A DNA stretch of 46,137 nucleotides from an uncultured Octadecabacter sp. (GCA_937891785.1 CALAGN010000036.1:1-46137), one strand, 5' to 3'. Shown: positions 25,176 to 34,381, numbered from the stretch's first letter. Translations and numbers: made by a program. The notes: generated by a model not told the origin, from the letters alone.

Positions 25176-26018
25176 ATGATGGATAAATACACCAAGCTTC
25201 AGATCGTTGGCATCTACGCCGCAATCCTTGTCTTTCTGACATTCATCCTGCTGCCGTTCTTCGAGATGTTCATGGCGTCCCTGCGCCCGCTCGAGCATCT
25301 ATTTCGCAGCCCCTATCAATTCTGGTCCGATGATTTCAGCTTTCAGGCCTATTCGGATATGTGGGTGACGGTACCGCTGCTGGGGCGCTATATCTTCAAT
25401 TCGATCTTTATCGCCTTTTCGGTAACAGGTCTGACGATGATCTTCGTGATCCCTGCCGCCTACGCCTATGCGCGGCTGGATTTCCCGTTCAAGAACGCGA
25501 GCCTCGCGATCTTTCTCGGCGTGAACATGTTTACTGGCGCGGTATTGTTGATCCCTCTCTATCGCGTGCTGCGCACTTTGGGGTTTCTAAATACCTACTG
25601 GGCGATGATCGTGCCCGGCGTGGCGTTCCTGATCCCCACGGGTATCTGGCTGCTGCGCTCGTATCTTGAGAAAATCCCGCGCGAGTTGGAGGAGGCGGCC
25701 TTTGTCGATGGCGCATCCCGCATGTATACGCTGCGCCGCATTGTGCTGCCGCTGGCCACGCCGGGATTGATCGTTGTTGGAACGGCCGTGTTTATCGGCG
25801 CCTATGCGCAACAATTCCTTTTCGCAATCACATTCAACCAGACACGCGAACTGCAACCGCTACCCGCGGGTCTGTACGAATTCATCGGCTATCAGTCGGT
25901 GACCTGGAACGAGATGATGGCTGCTGCTTTGGTGGGGGTTCTCCCCGTCATGGTCATCTTTTTGTTCCTGCAAAAGTACCTTGTCGCCGGTCTCACGGCT
26001 GGCGCGGTGAAAGAATAA
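25176..26018 (+). CDS. ABC transporter permease, carbohydrate type (MalG-like)
   Basis: Protein of 280 residues with six predicted membrane segments and the EAA loop (LEEAAFVDGASRMYTLRRI). It forms the channel with the preceding permease. MalG-type features include the early segment LLPFFEMFMASLRP and a short cytoplasmic end. The start has a choice of two adjacent Met codons (25176 and 25179). It is followed after 22 nt, with GGGAGAC before the ATG, by the binding-protein gene. Confidence 0.93.
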   Translation: MMDKYTKLQIVGIYAAILVFLTFILLPFFEMFMASLRPLEHLFRSPYQFWSDDFSFQAYSDMWVTVPLLGRYIFNSIFIAFSVTGLTMIFVIPAAYAYARLDFPFKNASLAIFLGVNMFTGAVLLIPLYRVLRTLGFLNTYWAMIVPGVAFLIPTGIWLLRSYLEKIPRELEEAAFVDGASRMYTLRRIVLPLATPGLIVVGTAVFIGAYAQQFLFAITFNQTRELQPLPAGLYEFIGYQSVTWNEMMAAALVGVLPVMVIFLFLQKYLVAGLTAGAVKE

Positions 26019-26040
26019 TATAACCAAGGGAGACGACCAA

Positions 26041-27240
26041 ATGAAACTTGCTAAGATTACAATGGGCGCGCTGCTGCTGTCGGGCACAGCGATGTCAGCC
26101 CAGGCAGAAGAACTGCACTTCATCATGTGCGGCGGTGAAATCCGCGAAGCTGATCAGGCTGTTGTTGATCAGTTTGTCGCTGACCACGACGGCGTCACGG
26201 TAAACCTCGAAGCCGTACCGTGGGGCACATGTCAGGACAAATCCCTGACGCTGGCTGCTGCTGGTGATCCGCCATCAATCGCTTACATGGGCTCGCGCAC
26301 ATTGCGCCAGTTGGCCAACAACGATCTGATCGTGCCTGCCAACATCAACCCTGAAACGCTTTACCAGCCTGGTGTTCTGAACACCGTGACCATCGAAGGT
26401 CAGGCATGGGGCTACCCGCATGCCTTCTCGACCAAGGGTCTCTATATCAACTGTGACCTCGTCGAAGCGGCCGGCATGGAATGTGCTGCACCCGCCACTT
26501 GGGCTGACATGTATGCGATGGCCGAAGCTGTCACCAACAACACTGATGCTGCTGGCATTGGCCTTGCGGGTAAAGATTTCGACAACACCATGCACCAGTT
26601 CCTGAACTACCTGTATTCCAACGGTGGTGTTGTGATCGATCCGGTTACGGGCGCAAACATGCTTGATAGTGACCAAACACGCGAAACACTGGAATTCTAC
26701 GGCAGCCTTGTTGCGGTTTCCCAGGAAGGCCCAACCGCATGGGAACGTGATCAGTTGAAAGACCTGTTCAACGACAGCCAGATCGCGATGTATGTGTCCG
26801 GCCCTTGGGGTTATGGTCAGCATAACGAAAGCATCAACCAGTTGGTTGCACCTATTCCGCACGGCCCGTCGGGCGAAAGTGGTTCGATCCTGATCACTGA
26901 CAGCATTGTTGTGTTCAAAGGCTCCGGTCACGAAGAACTGGCACAGGAATTGGCACAGCGCATCACGTCGGGCGACAGCCAGTATGACCTTGATAGCTCT
27001 TGGGGTCTGACGCCGATCCTTGATTATGCTGCGATGGGCATGACGGACCTGTACTACAACGAAGGCATCTGGCCGATCTTTACCGGCTCGATCCAGACAG
27101 GTGGCCCAGAGCCGCTGGTCGAAGACTTCAAATCGTTGCAGTCCGTGTTCACCAACATGATCCAAGGCATCATTCTTGAAGATGATACCGTGGACAATCT
27201 AGTGACGATTGCTGGCGAAGAACTGGAAGACGCGCTGTAA
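26041..27240 (+). CDS. ABC transporter sugar-binding protein
   Basis: Periplasmic solute-binding protein (cluster 1, MalE/UgpB-like) of 399 residues with a Sec signal peptide (cleavage near AQA-E, 23). Two cysteines early in the mature part (MCGGE and GTCQDK) could form a disulfide. It presents the sugar to the two permeases just upstream. By context the ligand is GlcNAc, a chito-oligomer or another HexNAc. A perfect hairpin directly after the stop probably protects its mRNA and gives it higher expression than the ATPase gene. Confidence 0.91.
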   Translation: MKLAKITMGALLLSGTAMSAQAEELHFIMCGGEIREADQAVVDQFVADHDGVTVNLEAVPWGTCQDKSLTLAAAGDPPSIAYMGSRTLRQLANNDLIVPANINPETLYQPGVLNTVTIEGQAWGYPHAFSTKGLYINCDLVEAAGMECAAPATWADMYAMAEAVTNNTDAAGIGLAGKDFDNTMHQFLNYLYSNGGVVIDPVTGANMLDSDQTRETLEFYGSLVAVSQEGPTAWERDQLKDLFNDSQIAMYVSGPWGYGQHNESINQLVAPIPHGPSGESGSILITDSIVVFKGSGHEELAQELAQRITSGDSQYDLDSSWGLTPILDYAAMGMTDLYYNEGIWPIFTGSIQTGGPEPLVEDFKSLQSVFTNMIQGIILEDDTVDNLVTIAGEELEDAL

Positions 27241-27255
27241 AGCCTTTCCTCCCGA

Positions 27256-27283
27256 TCCGGACGGCGGTGCGCTGCCGTCCGGA
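27256..27283 (+). terminator. Intercistronic hairpin between binding protein and ATPase genes
   Basis: Ten perfect pairs (27256-27265 with 27274-27283, arm TCCGGACGGC) close an 8-nt loop. No T-run follows, so it is more likely an RNA-stabilising stem or a partial terminator than a full one. Its place after the binding-protein gene is common in ABC sugar operons. Confidence 0.7.
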
Positions 27284-27323
27284 CATCCCTATCCACAAAT
27301 TCCCAAGACAGGACGCATGCGCC

Positions 27324-28421
27324 ATGGCTACTCTTGACCTGAATGCGATTAACAAATCCTTTGGTTCCGCCAAGGTGCTGCACGACATCAGCCTCGCTAT
27401 CGAGGACAAAGAATTCGTTGTGTTTGTCGGCCCGTCCGGCTGTGGCAAGTCCACCCTGCTGCGTATCATCGCCGGGTTGGAAGCGGCCACAACTGGTAGC
27501 ATCATCATTGACGGCGAAGACGTCAGCAAATCCCATCCGGTTGATCGCGGTATCTCGATGGTGTTTCAGTCTTACGCGCTTTATCCGCACCTTTCTGTCT
27601 ATGAAAACATCGCTTTTCCGCTGCGGGTTCAGAAACTGGCCAAAGGCGATATGGACCAGCGGGTCCACAAGGCCGCCGAAATCTTACAACTCACCGACAA
27701 GCTGCACCTGAAACCCGGTCAGCTTTCGGGTGGTCAGCGCCAGCGTGTCGCCATCGGGCGCAGCATCGTGCGCAACCCCAAGGTTTTCCTGTTTGACGAA
27801 CCGCTATCCAACCTTGATGCGGCCCTGCGTGGCGACATGCGGGTTGAACTTTCACAGTTGCACCGCGAACTTGCCGCCACCATGGTCTACGTCACGCACG
27901 ATCAAGTCGAAGCGATGACCATGGCCGACCGGATCGTCGTTCTTAATGCCGGACGAGTTGAACAATTTGGCACTCCGATGCAGCTTTATCACCATCCGGC
28001 GACCAAATTCGTGGCATCCTTCATTGGTCAGCCCAACATGAATCTGATCCCCGCCAAGGTGATAGGCACGGGCGAAAACCTTTCCGTGGAACTGGATGGT
28101 GGGCACAAAATGGCGCTGCCTGTTGATGCCGCAGGTATCAGCAAAGGCGACATGGTCGAAGTCGGCATCCGCCCCGAGCATGTCACACTTGGAGACAGCG
28201 GATTGGACATTTCCGTGCACGTGCTGGAACGGCTTGGCGGTGTGTCGATCACCTATGGTACCGTCGGAAACGGCCACCGCTTCTGTGCGTCACTCCCTGG
28301 CGATGCGCCCGTGCACGAGGGGCGCAACCTGACATTGGGCGTCGCCCCAAATGACTGTCACGTCTTTGATGCAAACGGCGATGTTCTGCGCCGCAAATCC
28401 GCACCTGCGTTAGTCGCATGA
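27324..28421 (+). CDS. ABC transporter ATPase, MalK/UgpC type
   Basis: Protein of 365 residues: Walker A GPSGCGKST, Q-loop SYALYPHLSVYENI, signature LSGGQRQR, Walker B VFLFDEPLSNLD, H-loop VTHDQVEAMT, and a C-terminal MOP/TOBE domain from about 240. It drives the two permeases. The start at 27324 was chosen for family length; AGGA lies upstream and the longer open frame from 27267 would begin inside the hairpin. It overlaps the next gene by 4 nt (ATGA). Confidence 0.94.
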   Translation: MATLDLNAINKSFGSAKVLHDISLAIEDKEFVVFVGPSGCGKSTLLRIIAGLEAATTGSIIIDGEDVSKSHPVDRGISMVFQSYALYPHLSVYENIAFPLRVQKLAKGDMDQRVHKAAEILQLTDKLHLKPGQLSGGQRQRVAIGRSIVRNPKVFLFDEPLSNLDAALRGDMRVELSQLHRELAATMVYVTHDQVEAMTMADRIVVLNAGRVEQFGTPMQLYHHPATKFVASFIGQPNMNLIPAKVIGTGENLSVELDGGHKMALPVDAAGISKGDMVEVGIRPEHVTLGDSGLDISVHVLERLGGVSITYGTVGNGHRFCASLPGDAPVHEGRNLTLGVAPNDCHVFDANGDVLRRKSAPALVA

Positions 28422-29554
28422 GGGTCGTTACAGCCGGCATAGGCCTGCGCGCGGGCAATGTTTTGTCGATCTTGCGCAACGCAATGCCCGAGGTGGAGTT
28501 TGTAGGCTACTACGACCCGCAGCCGGCCTATTTGAGCATGATTGGCGAAGATACACCGCGTTTTGATGATGTGGCCGAAATGTTAGCCGACACGCAGCCC
28601 GATCTGTTTTTCGTTGGATCACCCAACAGCTTTCATCTCGAACATATCAAGCTGGGGTTGGCAGCTGGCGTGCGGATTTTTACTGAAAAGCCGGTTGTCA
28701 CAACCAAGGCCGACACGATGGAGCTGGCAGCATTATTGGCCCAGCATGGTACCGATCAGGTCATGGTCGGGTTGGTTCTGCGCTATTCGCAACACATGGT
28801 CGATCTGCGCGCGGTGCTGGATCGTTTGGGGCCAGTTGTGTCGCTTGAGGCGAACGAACACATCGGCCCCTACCACGGCGCATTCTTTATGCGTGACTGG
28901 CGGCGAATGGTGAAATGGTCGGGCGGTTTCATGCTCGAAAAATGCTGCCATGATATCGACATCTACAACATGGTCACCGGATCGCGTCCCGATCGCGTGG
29001 CAAGTTTTGGTGGCCGCAAATCATTCGTTCCAGAATTCGCACCGACCTCGAACACCGAAAATGAAATCATGCATCGTAAGCCAAGTGTGTGGGAGAGCGT
29101 CGAAGATCCGTTCCACTCGGATGGGGATATCATCGACTACCAGACCGCGATTTTACACTACGAAACCGGCGCGAGCCTCGCGTTTCATACCAACTTGAAC
29201 GTGCCTGACGAACATCGCCGGTTCTGTGTTATCGGCGCGCGGGGCATGGCCGAGGGCGACTTTATGCGTGGCTATCTTAAGGCGACAGCACGCGATGGCA
29301 CGGTGATCGCGGAACACGACTATACTCAGATGGAAGGCGCGCGCGCTTCTGCCCATTACGGCGCTGATCACATGATGATCGATGATATAGCAGCCTTTCT
29401 GCGCGGCGAGGCCGACAGCCTGCCCGTAGGTGTGGTCGATGCCCTGGAGGCAGGTCTTGCGGCTATGGCCCTGGACGAAGCGCGGATCAATGGCACGATG
29501 GTAGATCTGACCGAAACATGGGCCGAATTTGACAGTTTCGGGTTGCGAGGATGA
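28418..29554 (+). CDS. Gfo/Idh/MocA-family oxidoreductase
   Basis: Protein of 378 residues with an N-terminal Rossmann-type NAD(P) domain (RVVTAGIGLRAGNVLSIL) and FTEKPVVTT in the usual EKP position. The C-terminal half has GGFMLEKCCHDIDIYN, matching the catalytic His-Asp region of the family. It probably oxidises or reduces a sugar or amino-sugar derivative, but the substrate is unknown. It is an unusual addition to a GlcNAc operon. It is joined by 4-nt overlaps to the ATPase gene before and the SIS gene after, so it is a full operon member. Confidence 0.88.
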   Translation: MRVVTAGIGLRAGNVLSILRNAMPEVEFVGYYDPQPAYLSMIGEDTPRFDDVAEMLADTQPDLFFVGSPNSFHLEHIKLGLAAGVRIFTEKPVVTTKADTMELAALLAQHGTDQVMVGLVLRYSQHMVDLRAVLDRLGPVVSLEANEHIGPYHGAFFMRDWRRMVKWSGGFMLEKCCHDIDIYNMVTGSRPDRVASFGGRKSFVPEFAPTSNTENEIMHRKPSVWESVEDPFHSDGDIIDYQTAILHYETGASLAFHTNLNVPDEHRRFCVIGARGMAEGDFMRGYLKATARDGTVIAEHDYTQMEGARASAHYGADHMMIDDIAAFLRGEADSLPVGVVDALEAGLAAMALDEARINGTMVDLTETWAEFDSFGLRG

Positions 29555-30555
29555 GCATGACCAAGAAAACCGCCGGGAGCCTTATGGCAGCCGAAAGCGC
29601 GCAAGCGATGGCTGTGTTTTGCGCGGCGGCGATGCAGGTCATCGACGCCAGCGCGCTTAAAGGCGTCAAGGCGATCTATACGGTTGCGCGCGGATCATCC
29701 GACGCGGCAGCGAATATCCTATCGTATGAAATGATGCGCGAATTGGGCGTGCCGGTCACGTCATTGCCGCCGTCGGTATTTTCGCTGGGCAAGGGCGTGA
29801 ATATGAACGGCACAGCCGCGCTTGTGATCAGTCAGTCCGGCGCAAGCGATGACCTCGTGCGGTCCGCCAAAGGGGCGGCAGCACAAGGCGCGCAGGTTGT
29901 TGCGATCACCAACCAATCAGGGTCGAACGTCGAGGCTGCCGCGCAGTTGCACTTGCCGATTGGCGCAGGCCCGGAACTTGCCGTGCCCGCCACCAAGACC
30001 GTGATCGGCTCGGTCGCAGCAGGCATGGCCCTCTTGGCTGCACTTGTGCCCGATTACGGCGTCCGCACATCCAAATCCATTGCCGCCCTGCGCAGTGTTG
30101 ACCCGCGCCATCCGCGCGCCGCTGCGCTGCAAGCCGCTCTGCTGCGCGCGCGCCATGTCTATGTGATCGGGCGAGACACAGGATACGGGGCAGCACATGA
30201 AGTTGCGCTGAAACTCAAAGAATGTTGCGCCCTGCACGCCGAGCCCTATTCCGCCTCCGAAGTGTTGCACGGGCCCCTGCAGCTGGCGACCAACCCGTTG
30301 ATGGTGCTGATCCTAGATACGGGTGCCGCCCACATTCAAGACAGCCTTGATCAGGCCGAGGCGCGTTTTCGTGCGATCGGCTGTGATGTGCACCGCGTTA
30401 GCCCCGCCGATATCGGCGCTATTCATCTTACACCTGCATCTGCTGCTGCGCTTTTGATGGCGATGATGTATCCGGTCATCCTGAGCACCGCGCTTGCGTT
30501 GGGGCTTGATCCTGACGCGCCAGAAACTCTGTCCAAGGTAACGCAAACCACATGA
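29551..30555 (+). CDS. nagB-II: SIS-domain glucosamine-6-phosphate deaminase (NagB-II type)
   Basis: Protein of 334 residues with two SIS sugar-isomerase domains like the C-terminal half of GlmS: YTVARGSSDAAANI, ALVISQSGASDDLV, PATKTVIGS, and the later KLKECCALHAEPYSASEVLHGP with the isomerase-type Glu/His. In proteobacterial GlcNAc operons such NagB-II proteins turn GlcN-6-P into fructose-6-P and ammonia. Overlaps both neighbours by 4 nt. A second start codon lies two codons later. GlmS itself is excluded since the glutaminase domain is absent. Confidence 0.88.
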   Translation: MSMTKKTAGSLMAAESAQAMAVFCAAAMQVIDASALKGVKAIYTVARGSSDAAANILSYEMMRELGVPVTSLPPSVFSLGKGVNMNGTAALVISQSGASDDLVRSAKGAAAQGAQVVAITNQSGSNVEAAAQLHLPIGAGPELAVPATKTVIGSVAAGMALLAALVPDYGVRTSKSIAALRSVDPRHPRAAALQAALLRARHVYVIGRDTGYGAAHEVALKLKECCALHAEPYSASEVLHGPLQLATNPLMVLILDTGAAHIQDSLDQAEARFRAIGCDVHRVSPADIGAIHLTPASAAALLMAMMYPVILSTALALGLDPDAPETLSKVTQTT

Positions 30556-31604
30556 CTGTTGATCTGAAACAATGGGCCACTTGGCGCGAAATACACAGCC
30601 AACCCGACATCTGGGAGGCTTGGGGAAAGACGCTTGATGTAACAGGTCTGCGCGCATGGGTAGCTGATCAGAATGCCGATGAAATCTGGTTCTGCGGTGC
30701 TGGAACCAGCGCCTATATTGGCGATATTATCGCGGCCGGTCTGAATGGCGTACGTTCCATTCCCAGTACCGATCTGGTCAGCCGTCCGCAGCACTATTGT
30801 GACGGCGCTCGCCCACTTGTCGTCAGTTTTGGGCGGTCCGGCAACAGCACCGAAAGCATCGGCACTTTGGACGTGCTGGATGCACTCGCCCCTGATGCAC
30901 CTCGCCTGCATATTACCTGCAACAAGGACAGCGCCCTTGCGACCCGCGCATCATCCGCCGCCCAAAAGGTCATCGTGCTGCCTGATGAAACCCATGACGC
31001 GGGCTTTGCTATGACCAGCAGTTTTTCGACAATGTTGCTGACGGCCCTTGCACTATTTGACGAACCGTCCGATTTCCCCGCGCAAATGGCCAGATTGGCA
31101 GACGAATTGCGCGGGGTTCTGCATGACTTTCCCGCGACGCCGCGCCCGCTACGTGCTGTCTATCTTGGCACCGGCCCGCTGGCTTTTGCCGCACGCGAGG
31201 CGGCGTTGAAGGTGATGGAGCTTTCTGCCGGCCAAATTCCGGCCCTTTGGGATAGCACGCTGGGTTTCCGCCATGGGCCGAAATCCTTTGTGACGGACGG
31301 CACGGCGATCACCTTGTTCCAAAGTCCCGATGCCCCTGCAAACGCCTACGAAGCCGACTTGGCAGATGAATTGCGTGCGCAGTTCCCGCGCTCCCGCGTC
31401 ACCACAATCGGACCGAACGGCGACGTGCCTATCGACATGTCATTCGGCGCGATGTGGGCGGCCCCGCTGGTCATTGCGACGGCACAGATGGATGCGGTGC
31501 GCTGGTCACAAGGCCTAGGGCTGAACGTCGATGATCCCTTTGTCGGGCAGGGCACCCTTAGCCGTGTGGTGGCGGGTGTGAAACTGTATTCGGTGTCGCC
31601 ATGA
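30552..31604 (+). CDS. agaS: AgaS-like SIS-domain amino-sugar-phosphate deaminase/isomerase
   Basis: Protein of 350 residues with two SIS domains, distinct from the preceding SIS protein. The start TWREIHSQPDIW, then GAGTSAYIGD, PSTDLVSRPQ, VVSFGRSGNSTES, ITCNKDSALA and later LGFRHGPKSFV, resemble recalled AgaS, which deaminates galactosamine-6-P to tagatose-6-P. If so, the operon can handle GalNAc-type sugars as well as GlcNAc. The gene is coupled by 4-nt overlaps to both sides. The symbol is given with moderate confidence. Confidence 0.8.
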   Translation: MTVDLKQWATWREIHSQPDIWEAWGKTLDVTGLRAWVADQNADEIWFCGAGTSAYIGDIIAAGLNGVRSIPSTDLVSRPQHYCDGARPLVVSFGRSGNSTESIGTLDVLDALAPDAPRLHITCNKDSALATRASSAAQKVIVLPDETHDAGFAMTSSFSTMLLTALALFDEPSDFPAQMARLADELRGVLHDFPATPRPLRAVYLGTGPLAFAAREAALKVMELSAGQIPALWDSTLGFRHGPKSFVTDGTAITLFQSPDAPANAYEADLADELRAQFPRSRVTTIGPNGDVPIDMSFGAMWAAPLVIATAQMDAVRWSQGLGLNVDDPFVGQGTLSRVVAGVKLYSVSP

Positions 31605-32500
31605 CAGCAACGGGCATCGACGTTGGCGGGACCAAAATAGAAGCACAGGTGTTTGATGCTGATTGGCAAGTCATCGCCCGCAATCGTGTGGCGACGCCGC
31701 CGGAATATACTGCATTGGTCAAGGCCGTTGCCGACCAAATCACGTGGGCGGACGGGGCGGCTGGCGTTGCCGCACCAGTTGGAATCGGTGCCGCAGGACT
31801 GATCAATCCGCAAACGGGGCTGGCACTGACAGCAAACCTTGCGGCTTCGGGCCTGCCCTTTCCTGGCGACATCGCAAAAGCCGCTGGGCGCGCGATAACT
31901 TATGTAAACGACTGTCGCGCAATGGCCCTCTCCGAGGCCGTGTTTGGCGCAGGCAAGGGTCATCGTACGGTCATGTCTTTGATTATGGGCACAGGGATTG
32001 GCGGCGGTATCGCAATCAACGGTGAAATCTTGCATGGCCCAACCCTGACAGGTGGCGAATTCGGGCATACGGCTGCGTCCGCGCATCTGGTGGCGCAATA
32101 CGATCTGCCATTGGTGCGCTGTGGGTGCGGGCAGATTGGTTGCATTGAAACTTATATTGCGGGCCCCGGGCTTAGTCGGATTGCCAAAGCGATGGTCGGG
32201 CGCGACATCGCTCCGCCTGATATCGCGGCGCAGCGCGGGGATGAATTGGCGCCAGTCTGGCAAGCGTGGTGCGATTTGGTGGCGTGCCTTTTGCGCACGC
32301 TGATACTGACGGTTGATCCTGATATTATCGTGCTCGGTGGAGGTCTTAGCCGGATTGACGGCGTGATCGATGATCTTGCGGCAGCGACCCAACGCGCTCA
32401 GATCGGTGATTTTTCCATTCCGCTGATCGTCTTGGCACAGGGCGGCGACACGAGCGGCGCGCGTGGTGCGGCCTATGCTGCTTGGATCGGGCGAACATGA
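31601..32500 (+). CDS. nagK: ROK-family N-acetylhexosamine kinase
   Basis: Protein of 299 residues with the ROK layout: phosphate-binding DVGGTKIEA at the start, VNDCRAMALSEA with the catalytic Asp, GTGIGGGIAINGEI, GEFGH with the zinc-ligand His, and the zinc motif CGCGQIGCIE. It probably phosphorylates imported GlcNAc (or related HexNAc) at O6 for the NagA product of the next gene. This use of an internal kinase agrees with ABC rather than PTS uptake. Overlaps agaS by 4 nt and nagA by 4 nt. Confidence 0.88.
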   Translation: MTATGIDVGGTKIEAQVFDADWQVIARNRVATPPEYTALVKAVADQITWADGAAGVAAPVGIGAAGLINPQTGLALTANLAASGLPFPGDIAKAAGRAITYVNDCRAMALSEAVFGAGKGHRTVMSLIMGTGIGGGIAINGEILHGPTLTGGEFGHTAASAHLVAQYDLPLVRCGCGQIGCIETYIAGPGLSRIAKAMVGRDIAPPDIAAQRGDELAPVWQAWCDLVACLLRTLILTVDPDIIVLGGGLSRIDGVIDDLAAATQRAQIGDFSIPLIVLAQGGDTSGARGAAYAAWIGRT

Positions 32501-33651
32501 AGGATCGCTGGATTGCCCCTGAAGTGCTGTTTGACGGGCGTGACGTTCTACGCGGCAAAGCGCTTCGAATGCGTGACAGGCGCGTCGCCGAAATCGTCGA
32601 TTTATCAAGCGACGCACCAAACAACGTGCAGCCCATAACGGGACTGATCACACCCGGTTTCGTCGATCTTCAGGTGAACGGTGGCGGCAGTATTATGCTC
32701 AATACCACGCCAACCGTTGCAGGGATAAAGGCAATTCTGGCAGCTCATCGCGGTCTTGGGACGATAGCACTGATGCCGACGGTGATCACCGACCACCCCG
32801 ATGTGATGGACAAGGCCGCTGACGCAGCGATTGCGGCGCAAGGCAGCCATGGGTTTGTTGGATTGCACATCGAGGGGCCGCATATCAGCTTGCCCCGCCG
32901 TGGCACCCACGCGGCCCGCTATATCCGCCCGCTTGACGAGCGCACGATGGGTGTCGTCGCGCGGTTGCGCGCAGCCAATGTTGCCGTAATGCTGACCGTC
33001 GCGCCCGAGAATGCACGGCCCGAACAGGTTGCAAAGCTAGCACAGATGGGTGTCGTCGTTTCGCTGGGGCACACAGATTCGACGGCCGAAGACATGCGTG
33101 CTCTGATGGCTGCGGGTGCCGGTTGCGCAACCCATCTTTTTAACGCCATGTCGCCGATGCTGGGGCGCGCGTCCGGTGCGGTTGGCGCTGTGATCAATTC
33201 GGACTGCTTTTCCGGCATCATCTGCGATGGGCATCATGTGGCAGATGAAATCGTCGGTATGGCGATCCGCGCACGCCCGGTGCCAAACCGCATGATGCTG
33301 GTTTCGGACGCGATGGCGACTGTGGGCGGACCGGATGAATTTGATCTTTATGGGCAAACGATCCGGCTACGTGACGGGCGGTTGATCAACGAAGAAGGCT
33401 CGCTTGCAGGGGCGCATGTGACGCAGGCCTTAGGGGTGCAGCGGTTGGTTGCACGCACGGGCACCCCTTTGAGTGTGGCGCTTGCCATGGCGACCTCTGT
33501 TCCCGCGGCTTGCATGGGCCGTGCTGACTTGGGCGAGGTCGTTGGCCGATCTACCGATGATCTGATCGTTCTGGATGCGCAAACACTTGATCTGCGCGGC
33601 GATCTTAGCGCGCAATTGTTGCAGGCCGCGCATAGCAATGCCGCCCAGTAG
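32497..33651 (+). CDS. nagA: N-acetylglucosamine-6-phosphate deacetylase
   Basis: Amidohydrolase of 384 residues removing acetate from GlcNAc-6-P. Motifs are GFVDLQVNGGG near the start, the metal Glu in HIEGPHIS, SLGHTDSTAEDM, THLFNAMSPM with its metal His, the ICDGHH loop and the catalytic Asp in LVSDAMATVGG. The ATG at 32497 overlaps the kinase stop (ATGA) and gives normal length. Its end overlaps the cutC start by 14 nt. The product, GlcN-6-P, is the substrate of the NagB-II protein upstream. Confidence 0.95.
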   Translation: MKDRWIAPEVLFDGRDVLRGKALRMRDRRVAEIVDLSSDAPNNVQPITGLITPGFVDLQVNGGGSIMLNTTPTVAGIKAILAAHRGLGTIALMPTVITDHPDVMDKAADAAIAAQGSHGFVGLHIEGPHISLPRRGTHAARYIRPLDERTMGVVARLRAANVAVMLTVAPENARPEQVAKLAQMGVVVSLGHTDSTAEDMRALMAAGAGCATHLFNAMSPMLGRASGAVGAVINSDCFSGIICDGHHVADEIVGMAIRARPVPNRMMLVSDAMATVGGPDEFDLYGQTIRLRDGRLINEEGSLAGAHVTQALGVQRLVARTGTPLSVALAMATSVPAACMGRADLGEVVGRSTDDLIVLDAQTLDLRGDLSAQLLQAAHSNAAQ

Positions 33652-34381
33652 CACATTCAGCCTTGAAGTATGTGTTGATAGCGCCGCAGGTATGGCGGCG
33701 TGCCAGGGTCGGGCAGACCGGATCGAATTGTGTAGCGCGCTTGAATTGGGCGGGCTAACACCGACTGCGGGCTTGTTAGCTTTGGCGCGCAATAGCCAGG
33801 TGCCTGTGCATGTGATGATCCGCCCGCGCGCGGGTGATTTTGCTTATGACGATCACGATATTGCCACCTGTCTAATGGACATTTCCGCCGCCCGAGCGGC
33901 GGGCCTTGCGGGCGTCGTTGTCGGGGTGTCGAAGGATGAGAAGCTTGACCGTTTGGCCCTACATGAAATGCGCGCGGCGGCGGGCGATATGGCCTGCACT
34001 TTGCACCGTGTGTTCGACGTGTTGGACGACCCCCTGCGCGCTCTCGATACGGTTGTTAAACTCGGGTTTACCCGTATTTTGACATCGGGTGGCGCATTGC
34101 GCGCGCCTGACGGGTTGGCTGTTTTGGCAGGCCTTCAGCGGGCAGCGGCGGGGCGGATCACTGTCATGGTCGGAAGCGGTGTGACAGCGCAGAATGTCGC
34201 GAAAATTGCAGCACAGACAGGGATCTGTGATTACCATGCATCGTGCTCCAGTCCGGTGCTGCAAGGCGACTTAGAGCAGCGGTTCGGCTTTGCCGCTGGC
34301 ACAAGAAACATCACGGACGCGGGCAAGATCATGCAGATGCGCGCCGCGCTCGATGCATTGTCCAGTCGTAAGCAATCATGA
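33638..34381 (+). CDS. cutC: CutC family TIM-barrel protein
   Basis: Protein of 247 residues with clear CutC signatures: LEVCVDSAAGM, ADRIELCSALELGGLTPTAG in the first strands, VMIRPRAGDFAY, FTRILTSGGAL, VMVGSGVT and YHASCSS. CutC was named for copper homeostasis in E. coli, but that link is weak, and the gene often travels with GlcNAc genes. Here it is the last gene of the amino-sugar operon and starts inside nagA (14-nt overlap). This suggests a sugar-related task. The open frame begins at 33575, but the ATG at 33638 fits the conserved start. Confidence 0.9.
   Translation: MPPSSTFSLEVCVDSAAGMAACQGRADRIELCSALELGGLTPTAGLLALARNSQVPVHVMIRPRAGDFAYDDHDIATCLMDISAARAAGLAGVVVGVSKDEKLDRLALHEMRAAAGDMACTLHRVFDVLDDPLRALDTVVKLGFTRILTSGGALRAPDGLAVLAGLQRAAAGRITVMVGSGVTAQNVAKIAAQTGICDYHASCSSPVLQGDLEQRFGFAAGTRNITDAGKIMQMRAALDALSSRKQS

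Noticed and set aside
31346-32620. A 424-codon minus-strand frame opposite agaS and nagK
   Set aside because: Antisense shadow; the plus-strand genes are joined by 4-nt overlaps and have clear active-site motifs.
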